A stretch of DNA of 14,696 bases from Desulfarculales bacterium UBA696 (GCA_002298995.1 DBMO01000006.1:1-14696); one strand, 5' to 3'. Counted from the first letter of the stretch, positions 1 to 6,869 are shown. A program made the numbers and translations. Notes: a model not told the origin generated them from the letters alone.

Positions 1-33
1 TATGTAGTATCTTAAAACAGTGAGGAAAAAGCC

Positions 34-246
34 ATGGATCGAAGAGCGCGGTTCCCGATCAGGAAGTACGAGAGCCTTGAGGCGATGAAGGATGAGGAAT
101 ACCGTTACTGGCAGGGGCGGCCCTCCAGTGAGCGCATGGCCGCTGTGTCCGAGATAACGACTGAAATGTACAAACTGAAAGACCCCGCCTTTCATGTACA
201 AAGACTTCAAAGAACTCTTGTCGCTGTTCAACGAGCACAAGGTTAA
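34..246 (+). CDS. Small hypothetical protein paired with nucleotidyltransferase
   Basis: A 70-residue, charged, soluble protein with no signal peptide or membrane segment. The ATG follows GTGAGG with about 8 bases of spacing, so the start is well supported. The N-terminal half holds an aromatic/acidic segment (SLEAMKDEEYRYWQGRP, about residues 14-30) and the C-terminus ends in a basic RLQRTLVAVQRAQ stretch. From memory, small proteins with a similar 'EYRYWQ..P..ER' core are found directly upstream of DUF6036-type nucleotidyltransferases in other bacteria; I cannot verify this here. Its last 53 bases overlap the next gene in another frame, which implies translational coupling. It could be the partner or antidote of the nucleotidyltransferase, but no catalytic motif is visible and its function is unknown. 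Confidence 0.72.
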   Translation: MDRRARFPIRKYESLEAMKDEEYRYWQGRPSSERMAAVSEITTEMYKLKDPAFHVQRLQRTLVAVQRAQG

Positions 247-712
247 ATACCTTGTCGTGGGCGGCTATGCCGTCTCCTTCCATGCCCAGCCGAGGGCAAC
301 AAAAGACCTCGACATTCTCATCAAGGCAGATGCCGAAAACGCGGCGGCGGTTTATACGGCCTTGGCGAAATTTGGAGCACCCCTTGAAGGGCTGAAGCCG
401 GAAGACTTTATCGAGAAGGGCATGTTTTACCGCATGGGGCACCCTCCCCTGATGATCGACATCTTGCCGGAGATCAGTGGGGTTGATTTTGATGCCGCAT
501 GGGAAAAACGGGTTGCGGTCAAGATCGACAAAGGTCTGAAGGTTTTTTTTATCGACACGGATAGTTTAATTGATTCAAAACTCGCGGCAGGAAGGCCGGA
601 GGATTTAGCCGACGTTGCCGCCTTGCGGAGGGCGGCCCGCAGCATAACAAAACCCAAAAACAACAAATCCTCAAAAACCAAAACAGCGAAAAAGAAAACG
701 CCCAAGCCCTAG
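194..712 (+). CDS. DUF6036/MNT-like nucleotidyltransferase domain protein
   Basis: A 172-residue cytoplasmic protein with the minimal nucleotidyltransferase fold. It has a GG motif in VVGGYAVSFH (G23-G24) and the paired acidic metal ligands D38 and D40 in TKDLDIL. A likely third carboxylate lies at D89 (MIDIL), and the family-typical K-AGRPEDL-D segment is near residues 129-140. Proteins of this family transfer nucleotides or act in toxin-antitoxin-like pairs; the substrate cannot be read from the sequence. Residues about 153-172 form a lysine/threonine-rich tail encoded by A-rich DNA, probably for nucleic-acid or ribosome contact (inference). The start lies inside the upstream 70-aa gene and has no strong ribosome-binding site of its own, which fits coupling. 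It belongs with the AbiEii/MNT-type superfamily rather than the large polymerase-beta proteins. Assignment to the superfamily is firm, the biological role is not. Confidence 0.88.
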   Translation: MYKDFKELLSLFNEHKVKYLVVGGYAVSFHAQPRATKDLDILIKADAENAAAVYTALAKFGAPLEGLKPEDFIEKGMFYRMGHPPLMIDILPEISGVDFDAAWEKRVAVKIDKGLKVFFIDTDSLIDSKLAAGRPEDLADVAALRRAARSITKPKNNKSSKTKTAKKKTPKP

Positions 713-731
713 CGTGGTGTCCTTATCGTCT

Positions 732-764
732 GCCCGGACGCATAACGTGGATATGAATCCGGGC
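732..764. repeat. Hairpin-forming dispersed repeat, copy 1
   Basis: A perfect 7-bp stem (GCCCGGA at 732-738, TCCGGGC at 758-764) with a 19-base loop begins 20 bases after the nucleotidyltransferase stop codon. The right arm, 749-764, is the exact reverse complement of GCCCGGATTCATATCC at 14648-14663. With a few flanking bases the match is 20 of 21. It could act as a 3' mRNA stabiliser or a weak terminator, but no T-run follows. It looks like one member of a REP-like family in this genome. Confidence 0.6.
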
Positions 765-888
765 CACCCCCTCCATCGCCCATACGTTCGCTAACTTACT
801 AAATTGGCGGGACTTTCAATTGGGGTAATCGTCCCCAGGACCGGGCCCACCCCGCGCATCCACCATTTGGGGCGGTATGGCCTTGCTC

Positions 889-1671
889 TTACTTTCCCTT
901 GTAGACCGGCTTGCGTTTTTCTCTGAAGGCGGCCAGGCCCTCCAGGCGATCCTCGGTTGGGATGGTCAGCCAGTAGGCGTTGGTTTCCATGGCCAGGCCG
1001 GTGTGGAGGTCGGTCTCGATTCCGTGGTTAATTGCGAATTTTGCCTGCTGGATTGCGATTGGGCCGGTTTCCAGGATCATTTCGGCCATTTCCATGCATT
1101 CCTGGATTAGCTTCTCCGGCTCGCAGATTTTGTTCAAAAGGCCTATATCGAGGGCTTCGGGCGCTCCAATTTTTCGGCCTGTAAATATCAGCTCCTTAGC
1201 TTTACCTCGGCCTACAAGGCGCGGGAGGCGCTGGGTCCCGCCCGCGCCGGGTATGATCGCGAGCCTTGTTTCGATCAGACCCATTTGGGCGCTGCTCGAT
1301 GCCATTCTTATGTCGCAGGCGAGCGTAAGTTCCATCCCGCCGCCCAGCGCCACGCCGTTTATTGCGGCGATCACCGGCTTATTTAGCGACTCGATGAAGG
1401 TGAAAAGGTTGCGGATCGTGTGGATGTATTCCCTAACCTGCAGATCGCTAAAACCGGCCCTTTCCTTGAGGTCCGCACCGGCGCAGAAGGCTTTTCCTCC
1501 CGCCCCGGTAACGATCACCACCCGCACGCCGCTGTCGAAATGGAGGGCCTGCATGCGCTCTTTTAGGGATAGGAGCAGGGGGAAATTAAGCGAGTTCATC
1601 GCTTCGGGGCGATTAATGGTAATCAGTGCAATTTGGCCCCGGCGCTCTTCCAGGACGAGTGATTGCTCCAT
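889..1671 (-). CDS. liuC: Enoyl-CoA hydratase family; probable methylglutaconyl-CoA hydratase
   Basis: A 260-residue crotonase-fold enzyme of normal family length, cytoplasmic. The oxyanion-hole segments FCAGADLKE (62-70) and GVALGGGMEL (106-115) are present. Both catalytic glutamates are in place: E114 in GGGMEL and E134 in LIETRLAIIPG, 20 residues apart as in rat enoyl-CoA hydratase (E144/E164). Several stretches (CAGADLKERA, IIPGAGGTQRLPR, the C-terminal IPTEDRLEGL..F.EKR) closely resemble human AUH and bacterial LiuC as I remember them. They hydrate 3-methylglutaconyl-CoA to HMG-CoA in leucine degradation. The gene follows mvaB by 65 bases on the same strand, and HMG-CoA lyase consumes exactly that product, which strengthens the specific call. 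Upstream GAGG/AGGAG sequences precede the ATG. A general short-chain enoyl-CoA hydratase remains possible. Confidence 0.9.
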   Translation of the reverse strand: MEQSLVLEERRGQIALITINRPEAMNSLNFPLLLSLKERMQALHFDSGVRVVIVTGAGGKAFCAGADLKERAGFSDLQVREYIHTIRNLFTFIESLNKPVIAAINGVALGGGMELTLACDIRMASSSAQMGLIETRLAIIPGAGGTQRLPRLVGRGKAKELIFTGRKIGAPEALDIGLLNKICEPEKLIQECMEMAEMILETGPIAIQQAKFAINHGIETDLHTGLAMETNAYWLTIPTEDRLEGLAAFREKRKPVYKGK

Positions 1672-1736
1672 AATCTCCTTCCTCTGTACTAAACCTTAAA
1701 TGAGGACCTCAACCCTTCAGAAGCGATGCGGCCCGG

Positions 1737-2666
1737 CTACTCCTGTCCGCATTGGCCCATGCCTTTCCAGCATATCCTGCCGGCATCCATCAGGTGGCCC
1801 GGAAGATCTCTTTTTATGATCGATTTGGCGTACCTCGCGCAATCTATCAGCCTGTCGAGGTCGATCCCGGTTTCAATCCCCATCTCGTGGAGCATCCCGA
1901 CCAGGTCTTCGGTGGCGATATTACCAGTGGAAATGCTGGGATAAGGGCACCCGCCAAGACCCCCAACCGAGCAGTCAAATATGTGCGCGCCGGCCTGCAG
2001 GGCTGCAAGGGCATTGGCAAGTCCTGTCCCGCGAGTGTCGTGGAAGTGCAGGGCCAGGCCGGTTTCGCCCATGACCGGCAGCATTTGTCGAACCAGCTCG
2101 TCGACCATCACCGGATTCGCCATTCCGGTCGTATCCCCAAGAGATACTTCATGAACGCCCATCCCGCGATATTCGCCGACGATGGCTTCGACCTTGTCCG
2201 GAGGGACCCTGCCTTCGTATTCGCACCCGAAAGCGGTTACAACGTAGCCCCTCATGCGAATCCCGTGGGAAACGGCGGCTTCGGCAATCCGGCGAAAGCC
2301 GTTAAGTGACTCGCCCACGCTCATCCTGACGTTTTTCTGATTGTGGGTCTCGGAGGCCGAAACAAAGAGCGCGATCTCGCCGATTCCGGCCTGCATCGCA
2401 CGCTCCAACCCCTTGAAATTGGGCACGAGAGCGGAGTAGATGATACCGGGCTTTCTTCGAAGCCTGGTTGCCAGTTCCTCGGAATCCTTTAGCTGGGGGA
2501 TGGTTCTCGGACGCACGAATGAGGTAATCTCGATCCGCTTTAGCCCCGTTTCCGAAAGGCGTTCTATCAGCTCCAATTTTTCATTGGTGGGGACGAACCC
2601 CGGCTCGCCCTGCAGTCCATCGCGGGGTCCCACCTCAACTATAGTCACCGTTTCCGGAAGACTCAC
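1737..2666 (-). CDS. mvaB: Hydroxymethylglutaryl-CoA lyase
   Basis: A 309-residue TIM-barrel enzyme of the DRE-TIM family that cleaves HMG-CoA to acetyl-CoA and acetoacetate. The signature residues fit HMG-CoA lyase: R15-D16 in VGPRDGLQ, metal ligands H207 and H209 in LHFHDT, catalytic C240 in GGLGGCPY, and N249 in TGNIATED. The H-to-C and C-to-N spacings (33 and 9 residues) equal those of human HMGCL, where the residues are H233, C266 and N275. Length matches bacterial lyases, with no targeting peptide. The start is a GTG with GGAGG five bases upstream, a strong choice. It is first in a two-gene unit with the hydratase. Other leucine-pathway genes (isovaleryl-CoA dehydrogenase, methylcrotonyl-CoA carboxylase) are not in this window. 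Confidence 0.95.
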   Translation of the reverse strand: MSLPETVTIVEVGPRDGLQGEPGFVPTNEKLELIERLSETGLKRIEITSFVRPRTIPQLKDSEELATRLRRKPGIIYSALVPNFKGLERAMQAGIGEIALFVSASETHNQKNVRMSVGESLNGFRRIAEAAVSHGIRMRGYVVTAFGCEYEGRVPPDKVEAIVGEYRGMGVHEVSLGDTTGMANPVMVDELVRQMLPVMGETGLALHFHDTRGTGLANALAALQAGAHIFDCSVGGLGGCPYPSISTGNIATEDLVGMLHEMGIETGIDLDRLIDCARYAKSIIKRDLPGHLMDAGRICWKGMGQCGQE

Positions 2667-2714
2667 CTTTGCCTCCTGGCCTATTAGTACTCCCCTGAAA
2701 AGGGGGACGCTTCT

Positions 2715-2743
2715 CTAGTAATAAGACTGCGGTGGGGAGTCAA
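2715..2743 (-). promoter_or_regulatory. Candidate sigma-70 promoter for mvaB and hydratase
   Basis: On the minus strand a TTGACT -35 (2738-2743, 5/6 to consensus) is separated by 17 bases from TACTAG (2715-2720, only 3/6). This places transcription start about 40 bases upstream of the mvaB GTG. A small hairpin (CCCCT/AGGGG around four bases, 2692-2705) would lie at the very 5' end of the transcript. The weak -10 makes this tentative. Confidence 0.35.
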
Positions 2744-2958
2744 GCGATTCCGCTGGAAGGGACCCAAACAGGTATCGGCGGGGAGGAGCGGGAATTCCGA
2801 TATCCTTTGGCATCGGAAATACCTCTGCCCTTAATGTAGCCATTGGACCCAAGGCTGCAAAACCATTGACAAAGGGTGTGCCGAGCGCAAGGAGAGCATT
2901 TTGGGAAGGAGAGATGGGCGGTTTATCTCCGAGAACGGCATGGATTGCCTAAGGACTG

Positions 2959-3726
2959 TCATTTGGCTTTAGCTCTGGCTTTAACTCGATCTTGCCCATT
3001 CATGGCCGGTGTTTTCGGTTCCGGTACGTTGCGATGGGATCCATCGCTAATCGACAGGAGTTCCAAGTCAAAAATCAGGACACTGTTAGGCGGAATTCGG
3101 TCGGATTGGCGATTGCCGTAGGCCAGTTCCGCTGGAACGAAAATCTGCCATTTCGATCCGGTATTCATCAGTTGCAGGGCCTCCTGCCAACCTCGAATCG
3201 CACCCGCGAGACTTAGGGTTGACGGCTCGTTGCGCACGTACGAGCTGTCGAATTCCTTCCCATCGATGAGCGTTCCGCGGTAGTTGACCGTGACCGAGTC
3301 GGTGACTTTCGGCATCGAACCCGCGCCTGCCTTGATGATTTTATATTGGAGGCCGCTGGGCAAGGTTTTTACGCCATCCTTGCCCTTATTAGCATCCAGG
3401 AATGCCTTTCCTGCATCGAGGTTTCGGGCGGAGTACTCCCGAAGGAGTTGTTCCTGCCGGACCATCAGCTTCTTTCGTAACTTAAGCAGAGTGTCGCGCA
3501 TATCCTCGGGGGCTAAGGCAGAGGGCTTGCCTTCAAGCCCTTCCGAAACGGCGGATAAAAGGACGTCCACATCAATTTCCACTCCCTGCCTTTTCAAATT
3601 GTTGCCGAACTCATATCCGAGACTATAGCTTTCCTTGGATTTTTGATCTTTGAGCGGGACTTCATCAGCAGCAAGGCAAACGGGAACCAGTAGCGCGAGG
3701 CCAAGGACCATCACGGATACTCTCAT
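2959..3726 (-). CDS. Periplasmic FKBP-type peptidyl-prolyl cis-trans isomerase (Mip/FkpA-like)
   Basis: A 255-residue protein with a Sec signal peptide (MRVSVMVLGLALLVPVCLAA, cleavage near residue 20). An alpha-helical FKBP-N dimerisation region follows (about 28-115, containing KESYSLGYEFG), then an FKBP domain (about 135-225). Core isomerase residues are visible: Y149 in VNYRGTLIDG, F159-D160 in EFDSS, W180 in IRGWQEALQL, Y203 in AYG and F219 in LIFDLELL. The usual VIPGW reads AIRGW here, a mild substitution. The tail after residue 226 is basic and probably disordered. It would fold or hold exported proteins in the periplasm. The start has an AGGA five bases upstream. It lies 88 bases after the oxidase gene on the same strand, so it may assist folding of that large secreted enzyme (inference). 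Confidence 0.93.
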   Translation of the reverse strand: MRVSVMVLGLALLVPVCLAADEVPLKDQKSKESYSLGYEFGNNLKRQGVEIDVDVLLSAVSEGLEGKPSALAPEDMRDTLLKLRKKLMVRQEQLLREYSARNLDAGKAFLDANKGKDGVKTLPSGLQYKIIKAGAGSMPKVTDSVTVNYRGTLIDGKEFDSSYVRNEPSTLSLAGAIRGWQEALQLMNTGSKWQIFVPAELAYGNRQSDRIPPNSVLIFDLELLSISDGSHRNVPEPKTPAMNGQDRVKARAKAK

Positions 3727-3761
3727 TCACTTCCTTTCCGGCTGTTTCAGGCAGGGTTTTG

Positions 3762-3795
3762 CGGTTGGAGGGCCGACTGAGCGACCCTCCAACCG
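3762..3795 (-). terminator. Strong intercistronic stem-loop after the oxidase gene
   Basis: A perfect 11-bp stem (CGGTTGGAGGG at 3762-3772, CCCTCCAACCG at 3785-3795) with a 12-base loop lies 19 bases past the oxidase stop codon. On the minus strand it is followed by GCAAAACCC, not a U-tract. It therefore resembles a transcript-stabilising or partial-termination element more than a textbook intrinsic terminator. It separates the oxidase gene from the isomerase gene. Confidence 0.5.
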
Positions 3796-3814
3796 ATTCA
3801 TCCGTTTTGTGCCT

Positions 3815-6151
3815 TTACTTTGCTACCTTGTAAGGCCTCATCATATCATTGTCCTCGTGATCGATGATGTGGCAATGCCAGACGTATCCGGGACCACTGC
3901 TTGGATCGAACGTGTAGAAGCTGCGCCCCGGTGTGGCGTAAGAAACCCGTATGCTCGTAGGGGCCCACCTTACCAGGAATCTCGATACCTTGCCGGGAGG
4001 GGCCTTGACTATGTCTTTCCAACCTGTCTCCTCCGCGTTGGGAGGGGTAGGATTACCCTTAAGGAAAGGGCCAACGGCGGGGTTGCCTCCATAGGCTCCA
4101 TCGGCGTTCTTCACGTTATAGGGCAGAGGCGGACCATAGCCGGGACATGGGTTTTGCGGGTTAAGCATATCGGCTGGAATGGAAACGCCGCTTATACACT
4201 GCGCGGGCAGATGGTTGGGGAAGCCGAATGCGGCCCCCCATGCATCATAGTACCCTCCGGACGCGCTGGTCACGTCGCCCTGAAAGTCCTCCCGGTTCAG
4301 GACCTGGAATTGGACAAGGTGTGTATGCATCGGGTGGGCGTCCATCGTCAGGTTGATCACCTCCCAAAGCTCGGTCGCACCAACACGCGGCAGTTCGCTG
4401 ATACCATCCGGAAAAATTGCGGCAATTCCCGGAGACATCGTCCCGTCAAACCTGGTGTTGTTGACCAGGACCTCCACCGGTCCCCCGACTCCTCCCTGTC
4501 CTTCATGCTCTTTCAGTACGATCTGCCGGACCTTGTCGATCTTTACACCTGGAGCCACCTTGCCCTTTCCGTCGGCCAGGCGCACCATCTTTTCGCGTCG
4601 CAAGCATCCTCCCGCGGCCGGATTACAGCTCTTATCCGAGGTCCCCTTGAAAGGGATGTTCACCTTGAATTGCATGATTTGCGCCATGCCTACCTGGGTG
4701 GGGGCGCCGGGAAGGAGGCCGCCGGAGGGGAAGGGAGCCGGGGCATTATTGGTCAAGGTAATCGTTTTGCCCTGCAAACCGCTGAAGTCCACGATCACAT
4801 AGGCACGCTCACCGGGCGCCATGAAAACCTGACCGGGGATATTCCGGGGAACCCCGTTGCCATCTATATAGCTGACCGAGCGACCGTTTACCAAAACCGG
4901 CGCGTCGAGATAGTTATCATCCGTCCCGACCACATAAACAGGAGGCACGGGCTCTCCCTGCGCCCCAAAGGTAAGGTTGTACATACGCGCATTCGAGCCA
5001 TCAAGGAGCCGGAACAGATAGCGCCGGGGCTCGACATTGAGTACCGGCCATGGCGCACCGTTGACGATGGCTACGTCCCCGAAAAACTCAGGTATCCAGA
5101 AAGGATGAATATTCGGGTTGGGCGGGGAACCGTTTAGGCAAGGATCGTTCGCCGTGCCATCGCCGCAAAGCGCGACGGGAGAGAGCGGATTACCGTTCGG
5201 GCTGCCATCGGGAAAGAAAAGTTGGCCATTTGTGTCAAATTGTCGGTCCTGAATAGCCATCTCAATTTCATAGGCGCCACTTGGGAGATCGTCAGGTTCC
5301 GTGTAAGGGCCTCGGAGAAAATAGAAGGCTGCCATACCGCTGTAGACGTTGGTACGCGTGGCGCCCAGGGCATGGTCGTGAAACCACAGAGTACCGGGTT
5401 CCTGGCGATTTTCATATATATAGATCGCTTCGCCGGGCCCGGGATGCTCGTACGAGAAGTAATCCAGTCCTCTAAGGCCATTAGGTGTGAACCACTGACT
5501 GGGGCCCCCATCGATGCCCGAAAACGCCTCGGCGCCATGCAGGTGGACCGCTGCGGGAATAGGTCCCGTAAAGGGGTTGCAGCAGGGGCTGCCTGCATTG
5601 CCGGCAATGGTGCAGTCCACATTAACGCAGGTCATCACACCGCTGTTATTGAGCGGGTCTGCCCAGTGCAACGACTGGTCGACGGTTACCAATCCTTGGA
5701 CAAGACCGTCCACGAAGGGAGGTCCGTTCATATTCGCGGGTTTGAAACTGGGCAGATTGTTAACGTACTTGACCGTGGTCTTGGAGTACCTGTGGGCCTC
5801 GACGGTTACCGCGGGCCAGTGGGCAGGCCCCAGGACCTTGCCGGTCGATGAATTGGAGATCTCATAGGCCCAGACGCGCGTCGGGGGGTAGGGCGGCGGA
5901 AGGACTTGCTGGGCTATTTCCTTCATGGTCACCTTGAGAAGAGGATTATTCAAGGCGTTTACCCTGGGGAGGGTCGCATTATAACCCGGCCCGAAGACCG
6001 GTAACGTTTGTTTGAATGCAATAGAGGGAAAGAGACTATCCCCCTGAAGCCATGTCTGGGGGACCAGATCGCTGGCCTGGGCAATTCCAGCAGGCACCCC
6101 TACGAAGAAAAGGGCTAAAATTACTGTAAGTAACTTAGACGATTTCATCAT
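3815..6151 (-). CDS. Secreted multicopper oxidase (CotA/laccase-like)
   Basis: A 778-residue exported oxidase. Residues 1-27 are a Sec-type signal peptide (no twin arginine). All copper motifs are present: HLHG (H203, H205), WFHDH (H258, H260), HPMHTH (H606, H609, H611) and WHCHIIDHEDNDM (H759, C760, H761, H765, axial M770). The last motif is almost that of Bacillus CotA. The protein should couple one-electron oxidation of a phenolic, bilirubin-like or metal substrate to reduction of O2 to water. It is about 250 residues longer than CotA. The extra length lies partly in four cysteine-paired insertions (about 175-191, 329-338, 509-516, 652-669) likely closed by disulfides. Two adjacent ATGs (6151, 6148) follow AAAGGAG; 6148 has the better spacing and either may be used. 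It is first in the minus-strand block. Substrate unknown; copper or Mn/Fe oxidation is possible. Confidence 0.93.
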   Translation of the reverse strand: MMKSSKLLTVILALFFVGVPAGIAQASDLVPQTWLQGDSLFPSIAFKQTLPVFGPGYNATLPRVNALNNPLLKVTMKEIAQQVLPPPYPPTRVWAYEISNSSTGKVLGPAHWPAVTVEAHRYSKTTVKYVNNLPSFKPANMNGPPFVDGLVQGLVTVDQSLHWADPLNNSGVMTCVNVDCTIAGNAGSPCCNPFTGPIPAAVHLHGAEAFSGIDGGPSQWFTPNGLRGLDYFSYEHPGPGEAIYIYENRQEPGTLWFHDHALGATRTNVYSGMAAFYFLRGPYTEPDDLPSGAYEIEMAIQDRQFDTNGQLFFPDGSPNGNPLSPVALCGDGTANDPCLNGSPPNPNIHPFWIPEFFGDVAIVNGAPWPVLNVEPRRYLFRLLDGSNARMYNLTFGAQGEPVPPVYVVGTDDNYLDAPVLVNGRSVSYIDGNGVPRNIPGQVFMAPGERAYVIVDFSGLQGKTITLTNNAPAPFPSGGLLPGAPTQVGMAQIMQFKVNIPFKGTSDKSCNPAAGGCLRREKMVRLADGKGKVAPGVKIDKVRQIVLKEHEGQGGVGGPVEVLVNNTRFDGTMSPGIAAIFPDGISELPRVGATELWEVINLTMDAHPMHTHLVQFQVLNREDFQGDVTSASGGYYDAWGAAFGFPNHLPAQCISGVSIPADMLNPQNPCPGYGPPLPYNVKNADGAYGGNPAVGPFLKGNPTPPNAEETGWKDIVKAPPGKVSRFLVRWAPTSIRVSYATPGRSFYTFDPSSGPGYVWHCHIIDHEDNDMMRPYKVAK

Positions 6152-6541
6152 CTCTCCTTTACATCGGGAGGTTTGCAGTGGCGAGAACCAGCTTCACGGA
6201 TGGATTTGCTGGAACTTCTCCGCGGCTTGGTTCGTTTTCGTGGGAAGGGACCTTAATCTGGGTGAAGGAGTAAGGGTTTGAACAGAGCGTTTCAATACCC
6301 CAAAGAATGTATTTTTCTCTACTAACTGCATTTTACTGAGTGCGGTAACTGCCAGGATTACCCGGGTGCGTGACTTTGCATGGAAATCGTACCGCATGGG
6401 GGATACCGGCAGGGTTTTTGTTGCCAGTGCGGAGTTAAGAGGGGGATGTAAGGTGATGTCCGGACCCTTTTGCCCTTCTGGCCCGAAACCAAGCTGCCTG
6501 GGCAACCCGCGCTCGTTTTTCCGAGTGTTGGCCGCCGAGAT
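6152..6541. other. Non-coding intergenic region between divergent genes
   Basis: About 390 bases upstream of the oxidase gene contain no open frame that I find convincing on either strand. The region must carry the oxidase promoter, but I could not identify clear -35/-10 elements on the minus strand. Open frames that cross it (for example 6194-6625 minus) lack a ribosome-binding site and protein-like composition. Confidence 0.5.
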
Positions 6542-6566
6542 AGCCTCCATGACCTGGATGGAGGCT
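6542..6566. promoter_or_regulatory. Perfect 9-bp inverted repeat, operator-like
   Basis: AGCCTCCAT (6542-6550) and its exact reverse complement ATGGAGGCT (6558-6566) flank a 7-base spacer. The last base coincides with the first base of the proposed -35 of the helix-turn-helix gene. No T-run follows on either strand, so a protein-binding site is more likely than a terminator. The bound protein is unknown; autoregulation by the adjacent small protein is a guess. Confidence 0.5.
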
Positions 6567-6594
6567 GGAGAAAGCAGAGATTGATGATTATAAG
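6566..6594 (+). promoter_or_regulatory. Candidate promoter of the small HTH gene
   Basis: A -10 element TATAAG (6589-6594, 5/6) is preceded after 17 bases by TGGAGA (6566-6571, 4/6 to TTGACA). The predicted start near 6601 leaves an untranslated leader of about 85 bases. The adjoining inverted repeat suggests regulation at the -35. Confidence 0.45.
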
Positions 6595-6672
6595 CCTGTC
6601 GGGAAGAGTACCGCAGTATGAACAACCTGATCGTTACTGGACTGTCGAGGCGCCAATCTCACCGCAGTGAAA

Positions 6673-6678
6673 AAGGAG
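6673..6678 (+). promoter_or_regulatory. Ribosome-binding site fixing the HTH gene start
   Basis: AAGGAG lies 8 bases before the ATG at 6687. The upstream in-frame ATG at 6618 has no such site, so translation most likely begins at 6687. Confidence 0.75.
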
Positions 6679-6686
6679 CTGAGAAA

Positions 6687-6869
6687 ATGACTGCCGAGAA
6701 ACAAGATGATCTTCTCACGTCGGGAGGCATTGCAAAGGAATTGGGTCTCTCTGACGCCAAAGTCAAAAAGGCGATCAAGGAACTGGCGATTCAACCGAAA
6801 ACCAAAAAGGGAATTTGCAGCTACTACTCCCGCGATGTGCTGACCAAAATCAAAGCTACTCTTAAATAG
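6687..6869 (+). CDS. Small helix-turn-helix DNA-binding protein
   Basis: A 60-residue cytoplasmic protein. Residues 9-34 (LLTSGGIAKELGLSDAKVKK, then AIKEL) form a clear helix-turn-helix resembling the first half of MerR/excisionase-type winged helices. The rest (KKGICSYYSRDVLTKIKATL) reads as the wing and a final helix. I recall similar stand-alone proteins ending in '..GVCSYYSREDLEKIK..L' in Desulfobacterota; this is memory, not a search. It is too short for an effector domain, so it may act as a dimeric DNA-binding switch or architectural protein. The single cysteine (C44) could sense redox state, but that is speculation. It stands alone, with its own promoter and an inverted repeat upstream. 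Its targets are unknown; the divergent oxidase gene is an obvious candidate. Confidence 0.85.
   Translation: MTAEKQDDLLTSGGIAKELGLSDAKVKKAIKELAIQPKTKKGICSYYSRDVLTKIKATLK

Noticed and set aside
821..837. TGGGG/CCCCA hairpin downstream of the hydratase gene as a terminator
   Set aside because: Only a 5-bp stem with no U-tract on the minus strand; not strong enough to call.
980..1699. Long plus-strand open frame
   Set aside because: Antisense to the enoyl-CoA hydratase gene, whose catalytic residues are intact; no ribosome-binding site or recognisable motif.
2795..2818. TTCCGAT/ATCGGAA inverted repeat after the isomerase gene
   Set aside because: A 7-bp stem with a 10-base loop and no T-run, about 140 bases beyond the stop; neither a convincing terminator nor tied to a promoter.
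3650..5137. A 495-codon open frame on the plus strand
   Set aside because: It lies antisense to the multicopper oxidase and isomerase genes, which have complete motif sets. Its composition is Arg/His/Gly-rich without domains, as expected of a shadow frame in GC-rich DNA.
6194..6625. 143-codon minus-strand open frame upstream of the oxidase
   Set aside because: No ribosome-binding site, no domain, unusual composition, and it covers the inverted repeat and the promoter of the HTH gene.
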